The notes: generated by a model from the sequence alone, not told the origin. 64,000 bases of DNA from Kitasatospora sp. A2-31 (GCF_022288725.1 NZ_JAKNTA010000006.1:210607-274606); one strand, 5' to 3'; counted from the stretch's first letter, positions 19,339-30,260 are shown. Program-made: numbers and translations.

Positions 19339-21195
19339 TCAGCCCGGGTAGACGAAGGCGGACGCCCGGAAGGTCGGGTTGACCTCCCGCCACTGACTGT
19401 TCACCAGCCGGTACACCTTGCCGTCCGCGGCCTGCCGCGCCAGCACCGGCTTGACCTCCTGCAGGACGTCGCCGCGCGCCTCGGACGCCTCCGCCGAGGA
19501 CATCCCCTCGCCGCCCTGCAGCGGGGCCTCGCTGTTCTGCGAGCCGTCGGTGCTCATGTAGTGCAGCTGCGGCAGGCGGCCGTTCTCCTTGCCCAGCACC
19601 AGCAGTTGGTCCGCCTCCGCCCAGGACACCGAGGCGACCTCGGTGAGCAGCGGCGCGGCCGGGCGCAGCCCGACCACCTGCGCGGTCGGCGCGTCCTTGC
19701 TGCCACCGTGGACCACCAGGCCCAGCCAGAGCGAGCGGGTGCCCCGCACGTCCTTGAGCACCAGGGCGACCCGGACGCCGTCGGAGGAGATCTTGAGGTC
19801 CTGCACGGTGTTCCCGTCCAGGCCCTCGACCGGCACGGTGACGGGCTTGTCGCCGCGCACCATCAGCACCCGGCGGTTCTGCGGGTCGCGGTCGACCACC
19901 CAGAGGTCGCCGCGGCCGTCCCAGCTGGGCGAGGCCAGGCCGTCCTCGGCCCTGTCCCCGGCGCGCACCGGGGTGGTGAGCAGCGGTTCGGGCATCGTCC
20001 GCACGTTGTCCGAGAGCCCGACGGTGTAGAGCTGGTGACCGTTGGCCCCGATCGCCGCGGCGCGGGCGCCGTCCCGGGCCACCGCGATGGTGCCGAGCGG
20101 CTGCTTACCGGGCTGCGGCTTGCCGAGCGGGCCGCGGACGGTGCTGCCCTCGGTGTCGTGGACCTCCATCAGCACGCCGTCCTCGGCGCGCTGGAGGTAC
20201 TGCTGGCCGGCGGACGGCCCGACCAGCGCGCCGGGGCCGGTGAACGGCACGTCGGTGCGGCTCGCCTGGCAGCCGGCTCCGCGCGGGCCCTTCAGGTCCA
20301 GCCGCTCGACCTGCCCCTTGCCCTGGTCGGCGAGGGTGTAGAAGAGCTGGGTCGCCATCCGCCGGCAGAGCATGGTGCTGCCGAGGTCGACGCCGCTGAG
20401 CACCACGCGGGCGGTGCGGCTCTCGTCCACGCTCACCTGCTCGACGGTGCTGCCGGTCGGGAAGGCGGTCTGGGCCACCGGGGAGAGCCAGTCGGACGGG
20501 CCGGCGACCACCGCACGGGCGGCCGAGGTCAGCGGGTCCGTCCGGCGGCGCAGGTAGATCGGGTCGGCGATCAGCACCTCCGGGGCGGCGGCCGCGGAGG
20601 GGTCCTGCTTGGCGTAGAAGAAGCGGTCCACCTGGCGGTAGCTGTTGCGGAAGTTGGTCTCGTTGATGACCACGCCGTCGGGCAGCTCGGATATCCGCCA
20701 CTCGCCGCCCTTCTCCCGGACGAAGGAGAACGGGAGCGCGACGTCCCGCTGGCCGTCCGCGAACCGGTAGGCGTGCTTGTCGTCGACCTCGGCGACGACC
20801 CGGCTGGAGGCGCGGATCGCGAAGGCCGTGTCGGCGTCCGTCACGGTCTGGCCTGGCTGCACCGCGGGGTTGGCCGCGAGCACCTTGATGCCGGCGTCCG
20901 GCTTCCAGCGCATCCCCGCCTCGGCGGTGAGGTACTGGCGAGCCGTGTCGTAGCTCTCGTCCGAGGTCAGCGCGTCCAGGAAGCCGGCCAGCAGGTCGCC
21001 CGGCTTGGCGCCCTTGGCCGGCCCCACCGGGAACACCCTGACCTGGAGGTTCCGGTCGGCCGTCCCCTGCGAGAGCTCGACCTTGCCGATGCCGCCGGAG
21101 TCCGGCATCGCGGCGCAGCCGCCCACCAGCAGGGTGCCCACCACCGCGCCGGCCGCCGCGGCCAGCCGCGGCTCAGTCCTGCTGGTCCTTCGCAC
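19339..21195 (-). CDS. lpqB: Lipoprotein LpqB, partner of MtrAB
   Basis: Extracytoplasmic lipoprotein that modulates the MtrB sensor. From the GTG at 21195 the product has 618 residues, a short Arg-rich N terminus, a hydrophobic stretch and a lipobox ending LLVGGC, where the Cys is lipidated. A GerMN-like middle region and a C-terminal beta-propeller-like part follow. The start overlaps the last 23 bases of mtrB and has GGAGGGG upstream, so translation is probably coupled. A longer reading to 21342 would hide the signal peptide and is rejected. Confidence 0.93.
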   Translation of the reverse strand: MRRTSRTEPRLAAAAGAVVGTLLVGGCAAMPDSGGIGKVELSQGTADRNLQVRVFPVGPAKGAKPGDLLAGFLDALTSDESYDTARQYLTAEAGMRWKPDAGIKVLAANPAVQPGQTVTDADTAFAIRASSRVVAEVDDKHAYRFADGQRDVALPFSFVREKGGEWRISELPDGVVINETNFRNSYRQVDRFFYAKQDPSAAAAPEVLIADPIYLRRRTDPLTSAARAVVAGPSDWLSPVAQTAFPTGSTVEQVSVDESRTARVVLSGVDLGSTMLCRRMATQLFYTLADQGKGQVERLDLKGPRGAGCQASRTDVPFTGPGALVGPSAGQQYLQRAEDGVLMEVHDTEGSTVRGPLGKPQPGKQPLGTIAVARDGARAAAIGANGHQLYTVGLSDNVRTMPEPLLTTPVRAGDRAEDGLASPSWDGRGDLWVVDRDPQNRRVLMVRGDKPVTVPVEGLDGNTVQDLKISSDGVRVALVLKDVRGTRSLWLGLVVHGGSKDAPTAQVVGLRPAAPLLTEVASVSWAEADQLLVLGKENGRLPQLHYMSTDGSQNSEAPLQGGEGMSSAEASEARGDVLQEVKPVLARQAADGKVYRLVNSQWREVNPTFRASAFVYPG

Positions 21196-23326
21196 GCTGC
21201 GACCCCTCCATCTCCGTCCCGCCCGTGCCGACCGCGGCCTCCGCCGCCCCGGGCCCTCCCGTCTCGTCCGGCCCGGCCGTCCGCTGTGCCACCGACGGCC
21301 GCCCGGGCGTCGGGTCCACCATGACCTGGGCACCCGTGGCACCGTACCCGGCGCCCGCGGTCCGCACGTCCGAGGGGTCGGAGCGCGGCCCCTCCGGCAG
21401 CCGGGGGTTGCCCAGGCCCGGGCCGATGCTCAGGACACCGCCGAGCCCGCTCCCGAAGCCGTTGCCGGAGGCCTCCGGGGTCTCCGGGACGGCGTCCTCG
21501 GTGGCGGTCAGCGCGGTGGCGCCGGCCGGGCGGATCGCCCGGCGGTAGGGGGCCCCGTACGTGCCGAGGCCCCGGTTGTTGCGCGAGTCCTCCGGCTCCA
21601 GCCGGAACGGCGCGCGGCTGATCTCGCCGCCGCGGGTGCGCGGCAGGGTGAGCCGGAAGTGCGAGCCGCCGCCGGGCTCGCCCCAGGCCTGCAGCCAGCC
21701 GCCGTGCAGGTGCGCGTCCTCCACCGCGATGGAGAGGCCGAGTCCGGTGCCGCCGGTGGTCCGCACCCGGGAGGGGTCGGCCCGCCAGAAGCGGTGGAAG
21801 ACGCGGGAGGCCTCGCCGGGCTTGAGCCCGATGCCGTAGTCGCGCACGCCGACCGCGACCGCGCCGTCGGCCGAACCCAGCCGGACCACGACGTCGCGGC
21901 CCTCGCCGTGCTCCAGCGCGTTGACCACCAGGTTGCGCAGGATGCGCTCGATCCGGCGGGAGTCGACCTCGGCCACCACCGGCTCGCCGTCGCCGCGGAT
22001 CACCACTGCGCTGCCCTTGGCCTGGGCCAGCGGATCGGCGGCCTCGACCACCCGGCCGACGATGTCGCGCAGGTCGACCGGCTCGGCGTCCAGGATCGCG
22101 GCGCCGGCGTCGAAGCGGCTGATCTCCAGCAGGTCGGCGAGCAGCGACTCGAAGCGGTCCAGCTGGCCCTGGAGCAGCTCGGCCGAGCGGCCGGCCATCG
22201 GGTCGAGGTCCTCGCGGCTGTCGTAGATCAGGTCCGCGGCCATCCGCACCGTCGTCAGCGGGGTGCGCAGCTCGTGCGAGACGTCCGAGACGAAGCGCCG
22301 CTGCACCCGGGACAGCTCCTCCAGCTGGCGGATCTGGGCCTGCAGCGCGTTGCCCATCCGGTTGAAGGACTCGCCGAGGCGGGCGATGTCGTCCGTCCCG
22401 GTGACCTTCATCCGCTCCTCCAGGTGCCCGGCGGCCAGCCGCTCGGAGATCCCGGCGGCCATCCGGACCGGGGTGACCACCTGGCGCACCACCAGCCAGG
22501 CGATGCCGCCCATCATGATCACCACGAACACGCCGGCGGTGGCCAGCGTCCCGGTGACCAGGCCGAGGGTGTTGGTCTCCTGGCCGAAGGAGAAGACGTA
22601 GTACAGCTGGTAGGGCGCACCGGTCGGGCCGGAGAACTGCGTGCCGATGGCGAGGCCGGGCTCGGTCCGCCCGCCGCTCTCGGCGGCGCGGTGGATCACG
22701 GTCGGCTGGTCGAAGATCCCGGTCCCGGAGGAGACCTTGGCCCGCAGGCTCTCCGGGATGCTGTTCGGCAGGATGTCGCCGGAGTAGCGCGGCCCGAGGC
22801 CGGTCTGCTCGGGCGTGACCGTCTGGCCGCTGCCGGGCAGCGTCGCGATCACCGAGTAGACGCCCTGCCCCCCGGCCGCGAGGTCGCCGACCTGCTTCAG
22901 CAGCCAGGTGCCGATCTCCTCGGTGGACGGGTCCGCGGTCGCACCCACCTTGAGGCGCAGGTCCTTCGCCTCGTCGATCTTCTTCAGCTCGGTCAGGAAA
23001 CCGGACTTGGCCTGGTTGCGCGCCGAATCCTTCTTCGTGTCCAGCAGGCCGTTGCGGACCTGGGCCACCACGACTACGCCCAGGACCAGCACCACCACGA
23101 CGGAGAGCATCAGCGTGGCCGCGACCACCCGCAGCTGGATCGAGCGGCGGTACAGGGCCACCACCCGCTGGACCGGCCAGCGCAGCTGACGGGCGACCAC
23201 CGCGAAGAGGGAGCGCGGCCCGCGCCGGCGGCGGCTGCGCGTGGTCGAACTCAGCACGTCCCCGCGCACGGCGGCGCCCCCGCCGGTCGCGGTACCCGAC
23301 GGGGTCTCGTCAGCCCGGTACATCAC
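21173..23326 (-). CDS. mtrB: Sensor histidine kinase MtrB
   Basis: Membrane sensor of the MtrAB two-component system, which couples cell division, envelope state and development in actinobacteria. The 717-residue protein has a first membrane helix at about 67-90, an extracellular domain, a second helix at about 262-288, a HAMP linker, the H box RRFVSDVSHELRTPL (phospho-His about residue 354) and HATPase motifs (RILRNLVVNALEHGEG, GTGLGLSIAVEDAHLHGG). The C-terminal 150 residues are low-complexity. GTG 23326 lies one base after the mtrA stop; ATG 23323 is the alternative. Confidence 0.96.
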   Translation of the reverse strand: MMYRADETPSGTATGGGAAVRGDVLSSTTRSRRRRGPRSLFAVVARQLRWPVQRVVALYRRSIQLRVVAATLMLSVVVVLVLGVVVVAQVRNGLLDTKKDSARNQAKSGFLTELKKIDEAKDLRLKVGATADPSTEEIGTWLLKQVGDLAAGGQGVYSVIATLPGSGQTVTPEQTGLGPRYSGDILPNSIPESLRAKVSSGTGIFDQPTVIHRAAESGGRTEPGLAIGTQFSGPTGAPYQLYYVFSFGQETNTLGLVTGTLATAGVFVVIMMGGIAWLVVRQVVTPVRMAAGISERLAAGHLEERMKVTGTDDIARLGESFNRMGNALQAQIRQLEELSRVQRRFVSDVSHELRTPLTTVRMAADLIYDSREDLDPMAGRSAELLQGQLDRFESLLADLLEISRFDAGAAILDAEPVDLRDIVGRVVEAADPLAQAKGSAVVIRGDGEPVVAEVDSRRIERILRNLVVNALEHGEGRDVVVRLGSADGAVAVGVRDYGIGLKPGEASRVFHRFWRADPSRVRTTGGTGLGLSIAVEDAHLHGGWLQAWGEPGGGSHFRLTLPRTRGGEISRAPFRLEPEDSRNNRGLGTYGAPYRRAIRPAGATALTATEDAVPETPEASGNGFGSGLGGVLSIGPGLGNPRLPEGPRSDPSDVRTAGAGYGATGAQVMVDPTPGRPSVAQRTAGPDETGGPGAAEAAVGTGGTEMEGSQRAKDQQD

Positions 23327-23327
23327 G

Positions 23328-24005
23328 TCAGCTGGGCCCGGCCTTGTAGCCGACGCCGCGGACGGTCACGACGATCTCGGGACGCTCCGGGTCCTTCTCG
23401 ATCTTCGAGCGGAGACGCTGGACGTGCACGTTGACCAGGCGGGTGTCCGCCGCGTGGCGGTAGCCCCAGACCTGCTCCAGCAGCACCTCGCGGGTGAACA
23501 CCTGCCAGGGCTTGCGGGCCAGCGCGACCAGCAGGTCGAACTCCAGCGGGGTCAGCGGGATGCCCCGGCCGTCCCGCTTCACCGAGTGGCCGGCCACGTC
23601 GATCACCAGATCGCCGATGGTCAGCTGCTCGGGCGTCGGCTCCTCGGCACGGCGCAGCCGCGCGCGCACCCGGGCCACCAGCTCCTTGGGCTTGAACGGC
23701 TTGGTGACGTAGTCGTCGGCACCCGATTCCAGGCCGACCACGACGTCCACGGTGTCCGTCTTGGCGGTCAGCATGACGATCGGGATGCCCGACTCCGCCC
23801 GGATCTGCCGGCAGACGTCGATGCCGTCCCGACCGGGCAGCATGAGGTCCAGCAGCACCAGGTCGGGCTTGGTCTCCCGGAACGCGGCTAGCGCCTTGTC
23901 CCCATCCGCGACGAAAAACGGCTCAAAACCCTCACCACGCAGCACGATGCCGAGCATCTCGGCCAGTGCGGAGTCGTCATCAACGACGAGGACGCGTCCC
24001 TTCAT
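23328..24005 (-). CDS. mtrA: Response regulator MtrA (OmpR/PhoB family)
   Basis: DNA-binding regulator partner of MtrB. The 225-residue protein has the receiver domain (acidic pocket VVDDD, phospho-Asp53 in LVLLDLMLPG, KPF switch lysine) and an OmpR-type winged helix (LTPLEFDLLVALARKPWQVFTREVLLEQVWGYR; VHVQRLRSKIE). In Streptomyces MtrA represses developmental and antibiotic genes and competes with GlnR at nitrogen promoters (established knowledge). First gene of mtrA-mtrB-lpqB; ATG 24005. Confidence 0.98.
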   Translation of the reverse strand: MKGRVLVVDDDSALAEMLGIVLRGEGFEPFFVADGDKALAAFRETKPDLVLLDLMLPGRDGIDVCRQIRAESGIPIVMLTAKTDTVDVVVGLESGADDYVTKPFKPKELVARVRARLRRAEEPTPEQLTIGDLVIDVAGHSVKRDGRGIPLTPLEFDLLVALARKPWQVFTREVLLEQVWGYRHAADTRLVNVHVQRLRSKIEKDPERPEIVVTVRGVGYKAGPS

Positions 24006-24019
24006 GCGTCCATCTTCTC

Positions 24020-24035
24020 ATTACCGGATTGTGAC
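24020..24035 (-). promoter_or_regulatory. Possible MtrA/GlnR-type box upstream of mtrA
   Basis: On the minus strand GTCAC-N6-GTAAT lies 14 bases upstream of the mtrA start codon. It fits the loose direct repeat GTnAC-N6-GnAAn described for GlnR and shared by MtrA. Position close to the start would suit autoregulation. Short motif, so chance occurrence is possible. Confidence 0.3.
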
Positions 24036-24292
24036 CTGCCGCACAGCAGTCCCATTGCTCCAGAACGGCCAACAAGCCACCCGGCGAATTCCGGCCATAC
24101 CGGGCGAATGACCGCCGCCCGCCGCCGCCCGGCCGCCCGGGAGCCACCCCGCGGCCACCGCGCACGCCCCCGTTGCCGTACAGCAACCGGATACCCCTGG
24201 GGCCCGTCCGACCACCATGGCACGATGGGCGCTGCGCCCGGATGAAGATCCACCAGGCGCCGCGAAACCCTGACGCCCTCCGAGGAGCAGTG

Positions 24293-25480
24293 ATGACCGA
24301 CACTCCGGGCTGGGCCTCGCCCAGCTCGTCCGAGCCGCCCCGCGACGAGCTCCGGCCCCCGGCCGACACGCCCGCCGCCGTGCCCGGGCAGTCGGTACCA
24401 CCCCAGGGCGTGCCCGTCCCGCCGCCCGGCTGGAGCGCCGGCCACGGCGGCCCGCAGCCCGGCCCCGGCGGGCAGTTCCCCCACGGCGGACCCGGCCCGT
24501 ACGGCTGGGGCGTCCCGGCCAGCCCCAAGCCCGGTGTCATCCCGCTGCGCCCGCTCGGCCTCGGCGAGCTCCTGGACGGAGCCGTCTCCACCATCCGCAA
24601 GCACTGGCGCACCACGCTCGGCCTCTCGCTCGGCGTCGCCGTGGTCCACCAGGCCGCCGTCACCGGCACCCAGTTCGCCGTGAACGGCGACACCGGCGAC
24701 CTCACCCCGATCCTGGGCGCGCTGGTCAGCCTGCCGCTCACGATGCTCCTCGGCGTCGTCGCCACCGCCCTGCTGACCATGGTCGTCAGCCGCGCCATCC
24801 TCGGGCAGAACGCCACCGTCCGGGACGCCTGGCGCGACGCCCGCCCCCGGATGCTGCAGCTCACCGGCCTGACCCTGCTCACCGGCCTGATCGGCGCCGG
24901 CGTCGTCCTGCTGGGCTTCACCCCGCTGATCGGCTACCTGCTCTCGGGCGCGCACGAGCCCGTGATCGCGGCGCTGCTCGTCGTGGTCGGCCTGCTCAGC
25001 CTCCCGGTCGCCCTCTGGCTCTGGATCCAGCTCAGCCTGGCCGCGCCCGCGCTGATGCTGGAGAAGCAGGGCATCCTGACCGCCCTCTCCCGCTCCCGCC
25101 GCCTGGTCCGCGGCTCCTGGTGGCGACTGTTCGGCATCAACCTGCTCAGCCAGCTGATGGCCGCCATCGTCGCCGGGATGATCAGCGTGCCGTTCACCGT
25201 CGTCGGCCTCGTGCTCGGCTTCGACGACCTCGCCGGCCAGGTCGACAACGGCGACCCCGCCACCCTGCCGGCCGCGATGCTGATCACCACCGCCATCGCC
25301 GGCGTCATCTCCGCCACGATCACCATCCCGTTCACCGCCGCCATCGGCGTGCTCCTCTACGTCGACCAGCGGATCCGGCGCGAGGCGCTGGACATCGAGC
25401 TGGCCCGCGCCGCGGGCCTGTCCGAGTACGGCGCCACCGGCTGGAGCGGCCAGAGCGACCCCAGCGCGGCGAGGCTCTGA
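24293..25480 (+). CDS. Polytopic membrane protein (glycerophosphodiester phosphodiesterase membrane-domain type)
   Basis: A 395-residue protein with a Pro/Gly-rich N-terminal 75 residues, then about six membrane helices (for example LGALVSLPLTMLLGVVATALLTMVV, LIGAGVVLLGFTPLIGYLL, IAALLVVVGLLSLPVALWLW). The segments IPLRPLGLGELLDGAVSTIRKHW and ALMLEKQGILTALSRSRRLVRG are hallmarks of the actinobacterial family often called glycerophosphoryl diester phosphodiesterase membrane domain, but no catalytic domain is present. First gene of a five-gene plus-strand cluster; ATG 24293 follows GAGGAG. Confidence 0.82.
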   Translation: MTDTPGWASPSSSEPPRDELRPPADTPAAVPGQSVPPQGVPVPPPGWSAGHGGPQPGPGGQFPHGGPGPYGWGVPASPKPGVIPLRPLGLGELLDGAVSTIRKHWRTTLGLSLGVAVVHQAAVTGTQFAVNGDTGDLTPILGALVSLPLTMLLGVVATALLTMVVSRAILGQNATVRDAWRDARPRMLQLTGLTLLTGLIGAGVVLLGFTPLIGYLLSGAHEPVIAALLVVVGLLSLPVALWLWIQLSLAAPALMLEKQGILTALSRSRRLVRGSWWRLFGINLLSQLMAAIVAGMISVPFTVVGLVLGFDDLAGQVDNGDPATLPAAMLITTAIAGVISATITIPFTAAIGVLLYVDQRIRREALDIELARAAGLSEYGATGWSGQSDPSAARL

Positions 25481-25485
25481 ACCGG

Positions 25486-26157
25486 ATGCCGAACTGGGGG
25501 GACCTTCCGCGGGCGACCGGCGGTGCGCCGATCACCGTGCCTCGCGACCCGGCCCGCGACGCCGCCCGCGACGAGCTGCTCAAGGCGGACTACCACCGCC
25601 ATGACCCGAGCCTCCAGGAGCGGGTCTACGACTGGATCATGGACCGGATCAACGACGCGCTGGACGCCATCGCCGGCGACGGCACCAGCGGAACCACCGG
25701 GCTGATCGTCTTCCTGGTGGTCGCCCTCCTCGTCGGCGCCGGCCTCTGGTGGCGGCTCGGCGCCCCCCGCCGGGCCGTCCGCACCACCCTCGACGTCTTC
25801 GGCACCGCCGGACCGCGCACCGCCGCCCAGTACCGGGCCGACGCCGAGCGCCACGCCGCCGCCGGCGAGTGGGCCGAGGCCGTCCGCGAGCGGATGCGCG
25901 CCCTGGTCCGGGCCCTGGAGGAGCGCACCCTGCTCGACACCCGCCCCGGTCGCACCGCCGACGAGGCCGCCGCCGAAGCCGGCCGCTCGCTGCCCGAGCA
26001 CGCCGCCGCCCTCACCGCGGCCGCCCGCACCTTCGACGACATCGCCTACGGCGACCGCACCGCCGACCAGGCCGCCTACCAGCTGCTCCGCGACCTCGAC
26101 CAGGCCCTCGAACGCGCCCGCCCGGCCCTCGCCGCGGCGCCGGGAGGAGCGGCATGA
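25486..26157 (+). CDS. DUF4129 domain membrane protein
   Basis: A 223-residue protein with a single membrane helix (GLIVFLVVALLVGAGLWW, about 68-86) and a C-terminal DUF4129 domain (AAAGEWAEAVRERMRALVRALEERTLLDTRPGRTADEAA...FDDIAYGDRTADQAAY). DUF4129 occurs at the C terminus of transglutaminase-like membrane proteins and in MoxR/DUF58 operons. The start ATG 25486 is 5 bases after the previous stop and the stop overlaps the next start (ATGA). Confidence 0.9.
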   Translation: MPNWGDLPRATGGAPITVPRDPARDAARDELLKADYHRHDPSLQERVYDWIMDRINDALDAIAGDGTSGTTGLIVFLVVALLVGAGLWWRLGAPRRAVRTTLDVFGTAGPRTAAQYRADAERHAAAGEWAEAVRERMRALVRALEERTLLDTRPGRTADEAAAEAGRSLPEHAAALTAAARTFDDIAYGDRTADQAAYQLLRDLDQALERARPALAAAPGGAA

Positions 26158-27433
26158 CCAGCACCCCCGGACCGGCCCTGCCGCCTCAGCCGGCAGCCGC
26201 CGCTTCCCCGTCGGCCCAGGCCGCACCGGCCGGCCCCCCGCCGCAGGGCCCGAACAGCGCCGGCCCCGCTCCCACCAGCCTCGCTCCCACCGGCCGCAGC
26301 CTCTGGCACCGCTCCCGCTGGTACCTGCTCAGCGCCGCGCTGCTCCTGCTCGCCGCCACCGTGCTGGCCGGCCTGAACCAGGACCGCCGCTACCCCAGGC
26401 TCGACCCGCGCTCCTACGACGCCACCGGCACCCACGCCGTGGTCGCCCTGCTCCAGCGCGAGGGTCTCAAGGTCGACATCACCGAGGACCTCACCGGCCA
26501 TCCCACCGGCAACGACACCCTCGTCATCCCCGAGCCCGACCTGCTCACCCCCGAGCAGCTGCGCACCCTCGCCGCCGCCAAGCACACCCGGCTGGTCCTG
26601 CTCTCCCCCGGCCCGGCCGCGCTCAGCGCCCTGGTCCCCGGCGTCCGACCCTCCGACGAGGGCGGCGGCGCCCCCTACGCGGCCGTCCGCAGCACCGCCG
26701 CCCAGTGCTCGCTCCCCGAGGCCGTCCGGGCCGGCACCGCCCACCTCGGCGGCCTGCTCTACACCGCCGGCAGCCACGGCGAGGGCTGCTACCCGCGCGG
26801 CCACGGCTACCCGCTGGTCACCCTCCGGACCGGTAAGGACGCCGAGGTCGTCGTCCTCGGCAGCGGCGACTTCCTCACCAACGAGCTGGTCAAGAAGGAC
26901 GGCAACGCCTCGCTCGCGCTCGGCCTGCTCGGCTCCCGGCCCAGCGTCACCTGGCAGCTGCCCGACTACGGCACCCTGCTCGCCGAGAGCGGGAACCGGA
27001 AGGAGCTCGGCGACTTCGTCCCCGACGGCTGGCGCTGGGGTGGCTACCAGCTCGCCGTCGCCGTCCTGTTCGCCGCCTTCTGGCGCGCCCGCCGGCTCGG
27101 CCCCGTCATCAGCGAGAACCTCCCCGTGGTGGTCCGGGCGGCCGAGACCACCGAGGGCCGCGCCCGCCTCTACCGCCGGGCCAAGGCCCGCGGCCGCGCC
27201 GCCGACGCGCTGCGCCGCGCCGCCGCGCACCGCCTCGCCCCGGCCCTGGGCGTCCCGCTCGACGCCGGCGTCCCCGACCCCACCGCGCTCTGCGCGGCCG
27301 TCCTCGACCGCCTCCCCGACCGCCCCGCCGGTGACGTCCAGGCCCTCCTGTACGGCCCGCCCCCGACCGACGACGCCGCCCTGCTGCGGCTCGCCGACGA
27401 CCTCGACGCCCTCGAAAGGCAGGTACGGAAGCC

Positions 27434-27437
<4 letters not shown>
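26154..27437 (+). CDS. DUF4350 domain membrane protein
   Basis: A 427-residue protein: Pro/Ala-rich cytosolic N terminus, a membrane helix at about 57-77 (WYLLSAALLLLAATVLAGL), an extracellular DUF4350 domain (RSYDATGTHAVVALLQREGLKV; PEPDLLTPEQLRTLA; VVLGSGDFLTNELVKKDGNASLALGLLG) and a second helix near WGGYQLAVAVLFAAFW, then a basic cytosolic tail. Overlaps its neighbours by 4 bases on both sides, so the cluster is translationally coupled. DUF4350 resembles a GldG/ABC-type periplasmic domain; the function is unknown. Confidence 0.9.
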
Positions 27438-28450
<1,013 letters not shown>

Positions 28451-28460
28451 GCCGCACGGT

Positions 28461-28493
28461 CCGGGGCGGGCGTGCGACGCCCGCCCGCCCCGG
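28461..28493 (+). terminator. GC-rich hairpin between MoxR and DUF58 genes
   Basis: CCGGGGCGGGCG (28461-28472) pairs with CGCCCGCCCCGG (28482-28493) over a 9-base loop, 10 bases after the MoxR stop. No U tract follows; it may only attenuate read-through into the DUF58 gene. Confidence 0.45.
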
Positions 28494-28545
28494 TTCCGAC
28501 GACTCCCCCACCTGACGACCCCGCTTCGACGAAGGAGCGCAACGC

Positions 28546-29856
28546 ATGGCCCTCACCGGGCGTACCGCCCTCCTCGCCGCACTCGGTGCGCTCGTCGTGG
28601 GCCTGCTCCTGCCGTCCGCGGCCGGCCTCGCCGCCGTCACCGGCACCGTCCTGCTCGCCGTCGTCGTCGATCTGGTGCTCGCCGCCCCGGTCCGCAGCCT
28701 CCGGCTCGCCCGCGGCGGCGACACCAACGTCCGCCTAGGTGAGCCCGCGTCGGTCGAACTGACCGTCACCAACGCCTCCGGCCGCGCACTCCGTGCCCGC
28801 ATCCGCGACGCCTGGGCCCCGTCCGCCTGGCGCCCCGGCACCGAGCTCGCCGCCTCCCGGCACAGCCTGCGCATCCCCGGCCACGAGCGGCGCCGCGTCA
28901 CCACAGTCCTCACTCCGGCCCGGCGCGGCGACCACCACGCCCACAAGGTCACGGTCCGCTCCCTCGGCCCACTCGGCCTGGCCGGCCGTCAGGGCTCGCA
29001 CGTCGTCCCCTGGACGGTCCGCGCCCTGCCCCCGTTCAACAGCCGCAAGCACCTGCCCTCCCGGCTCGCCCGGCTCCGCGAACTCGACGGTCGCACCTCC
29101 GTACTGACCCGCGGCCAGGGAACCGAGTTCGACTCGCTGCGCGAGTACCTCGCCGGCGACGACGTCCGCTCCATCGACTGGCGCGCCAGCGCCCGCCGGC
29201 ACACCGTCGCGGTCCGCACCTGGCGCCCCGAACGCGACCGCCACATCCTGATCGTCCTCGACACCGGCCGCACCTCCGCCGGGCGGGTCGGCGACGCCCC
29301 GCGCCTGGACGCCTCGCTCGACGCCGCGCTGCTGCTCACCGCGCTCGCCACCAAGGCGGGCGACCGGGTCGACCTGCTCGCCCACGACCTGCGCAAGCGC
29401 GTCTCCGTGGCGAGGCGGTCCCCCAGCGAGGTCCTGCCGGCCTTCACCAACGCGATGGCCGTCCTGGAGCCCGCCCTCTACGAGACGGACATGCGGTCGG
29501 TGGTCGCCACCGCACTGAAGATGGCACCGCACCGCTCGCTGATCGTCCTGCTCACGGGTCTCGACGCGGCTCCCGTGGAGGACGGCCTGCTCCCCCTGCT
29601 GCCGATGCTCACCAAGCGCCACGAGGTCGTCCTCGCCTCGGTCTCCGACCCCCGCCTGGACGAGTTGGCCGCCGGCCGCGGCACCGTCGAGGCCGTGTAC
29701 GGCGCGGCCGCCGCCGAGCAGACCCGCGCCGACCGCCGCCGCACGGCCGACCGTCTCACCCGCCAGGGCATCACCGTCCTCGACGCCCCGCCCGCCTCGG
29801 TGGCTCCGGCCCTCGCCGACGCCTACCTCGCCCTCAAGGCCGCCGGCCGACTCTGA
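28546..29856 (+). CDS. DUF58 domain protein (vWA-like), MoxR partner
   Basis: A 436-residue membrane protein with two N-terminal helices (ALLAALGALVVGLLLPSAAGLAAVTGTVLLAVVVDLVLA) and the DUF58 core: RGQGTEFDSLREYLAGDDVRSIDWRASARRHTVAVRTWRPERDRHILIVLDTGRTS, which contains the MIDAS-like DxGxxS metal site. MoxR-DUF58 pairs occur widely with transglutaminase-like proteins; a peptidoglycan or envelope role is suspected. ATG 28546 follows GAAGGAG. Confidence 0.93.
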   Translation: MALTGRTALLAALGALVVGLLLPSAAGLAAVTGTVLLAVVVDLVLAAPVRSLRLARGGDTNVRLGEPASVELTVTNASGRALRARIRDAWAPSAWRPGTELAASRHSLRIPGHERRRVTTVLTPARRGDHHAHKVTVRSLGPLGLAGRQGSHVVPWTVRALPPFNSRKHLPSRLARLRELDGRTSVLTRGQGTEFDSLREYLAGDDVRSIDWRASARRHTVAVRTWRPERDRHILIVLDTGRTSAGRVGDAPRLDASLDAALLLTALATKAGDRVDLLAHDLRKRVSVARRSPSEVLPAFTNAMAVLEPALYETDMRSVVATALKMAPHRSLIVLLTGLDAAPVEDGLLPLLPMLTKRHEVVLASVSDPRLDELAAGRGTVEAVYGAAAAEQTRADRRRTADRLTRQGITVLDAPPASVAPALADAYLALKAAGRL

Positions 29857-29880
29857 CCGGCAACCGTCCGCCGACCCGCC

Positions 29881-29915
29881 AGAGCCCCGCTGCGCAGTGC
29901 AGCGGGGCTCTTGTG
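29881..29915 (+). terminator. Terminator of the MoxR/DUF58 cluster
   Basis: AGAGCCCCGCTGC (29881-29893) pairs with GCAGCGGGGCTCT (29899-29911) over a 5-base loop and is followed by TGT. It lies 24 bases after the DUF58 stop: a classical intrinsic terminator. Confidence 0.85.
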
Positions 29916-30260
29916 CAGGCCCGGGTCGGCTGGGGCCCTGTGTGAGTCGAGGACGGCGTGGCGGACGGCGTGGGCGGAGGACGGCGTGGGCGGAGGACGG
30001 CGGTGTGTTCCGTGAGTTCAGGCGGCCCATGGATGCCTTCTCACGTGCCACTGAACTCCCGTCGGAGCCGACAGGAGTTCGACGCCGGCTGTTCCGGGCA
30101 CCTGGGAGTGCACGAGGAGCCGGCGTCCATACGTTCAACGTCCTGCAGAGGGACCTGGCCCCGCCCGGTCGCCCCGGGGCCGCCTTTGCAGGCCCCCCTG
30201 TCGAGCTGGTCGGCCCGAGCACCTATCTCCGCCAGCGCGGGACAGTCCCCGGAAATGCGA
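29916..30260. other. Intergenic region between the DUF58 gene and the rRNA terminator
   Basis: No gene supported. At about 29951-30002 a GCGGAGGACGGCGTGG-like unit recurs imperfectly three times. The rest is unremarkable downstream flank of the rRNA locus; open readings here lack ribosome-binding sites and family resemblance. Confidence 0.45.
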
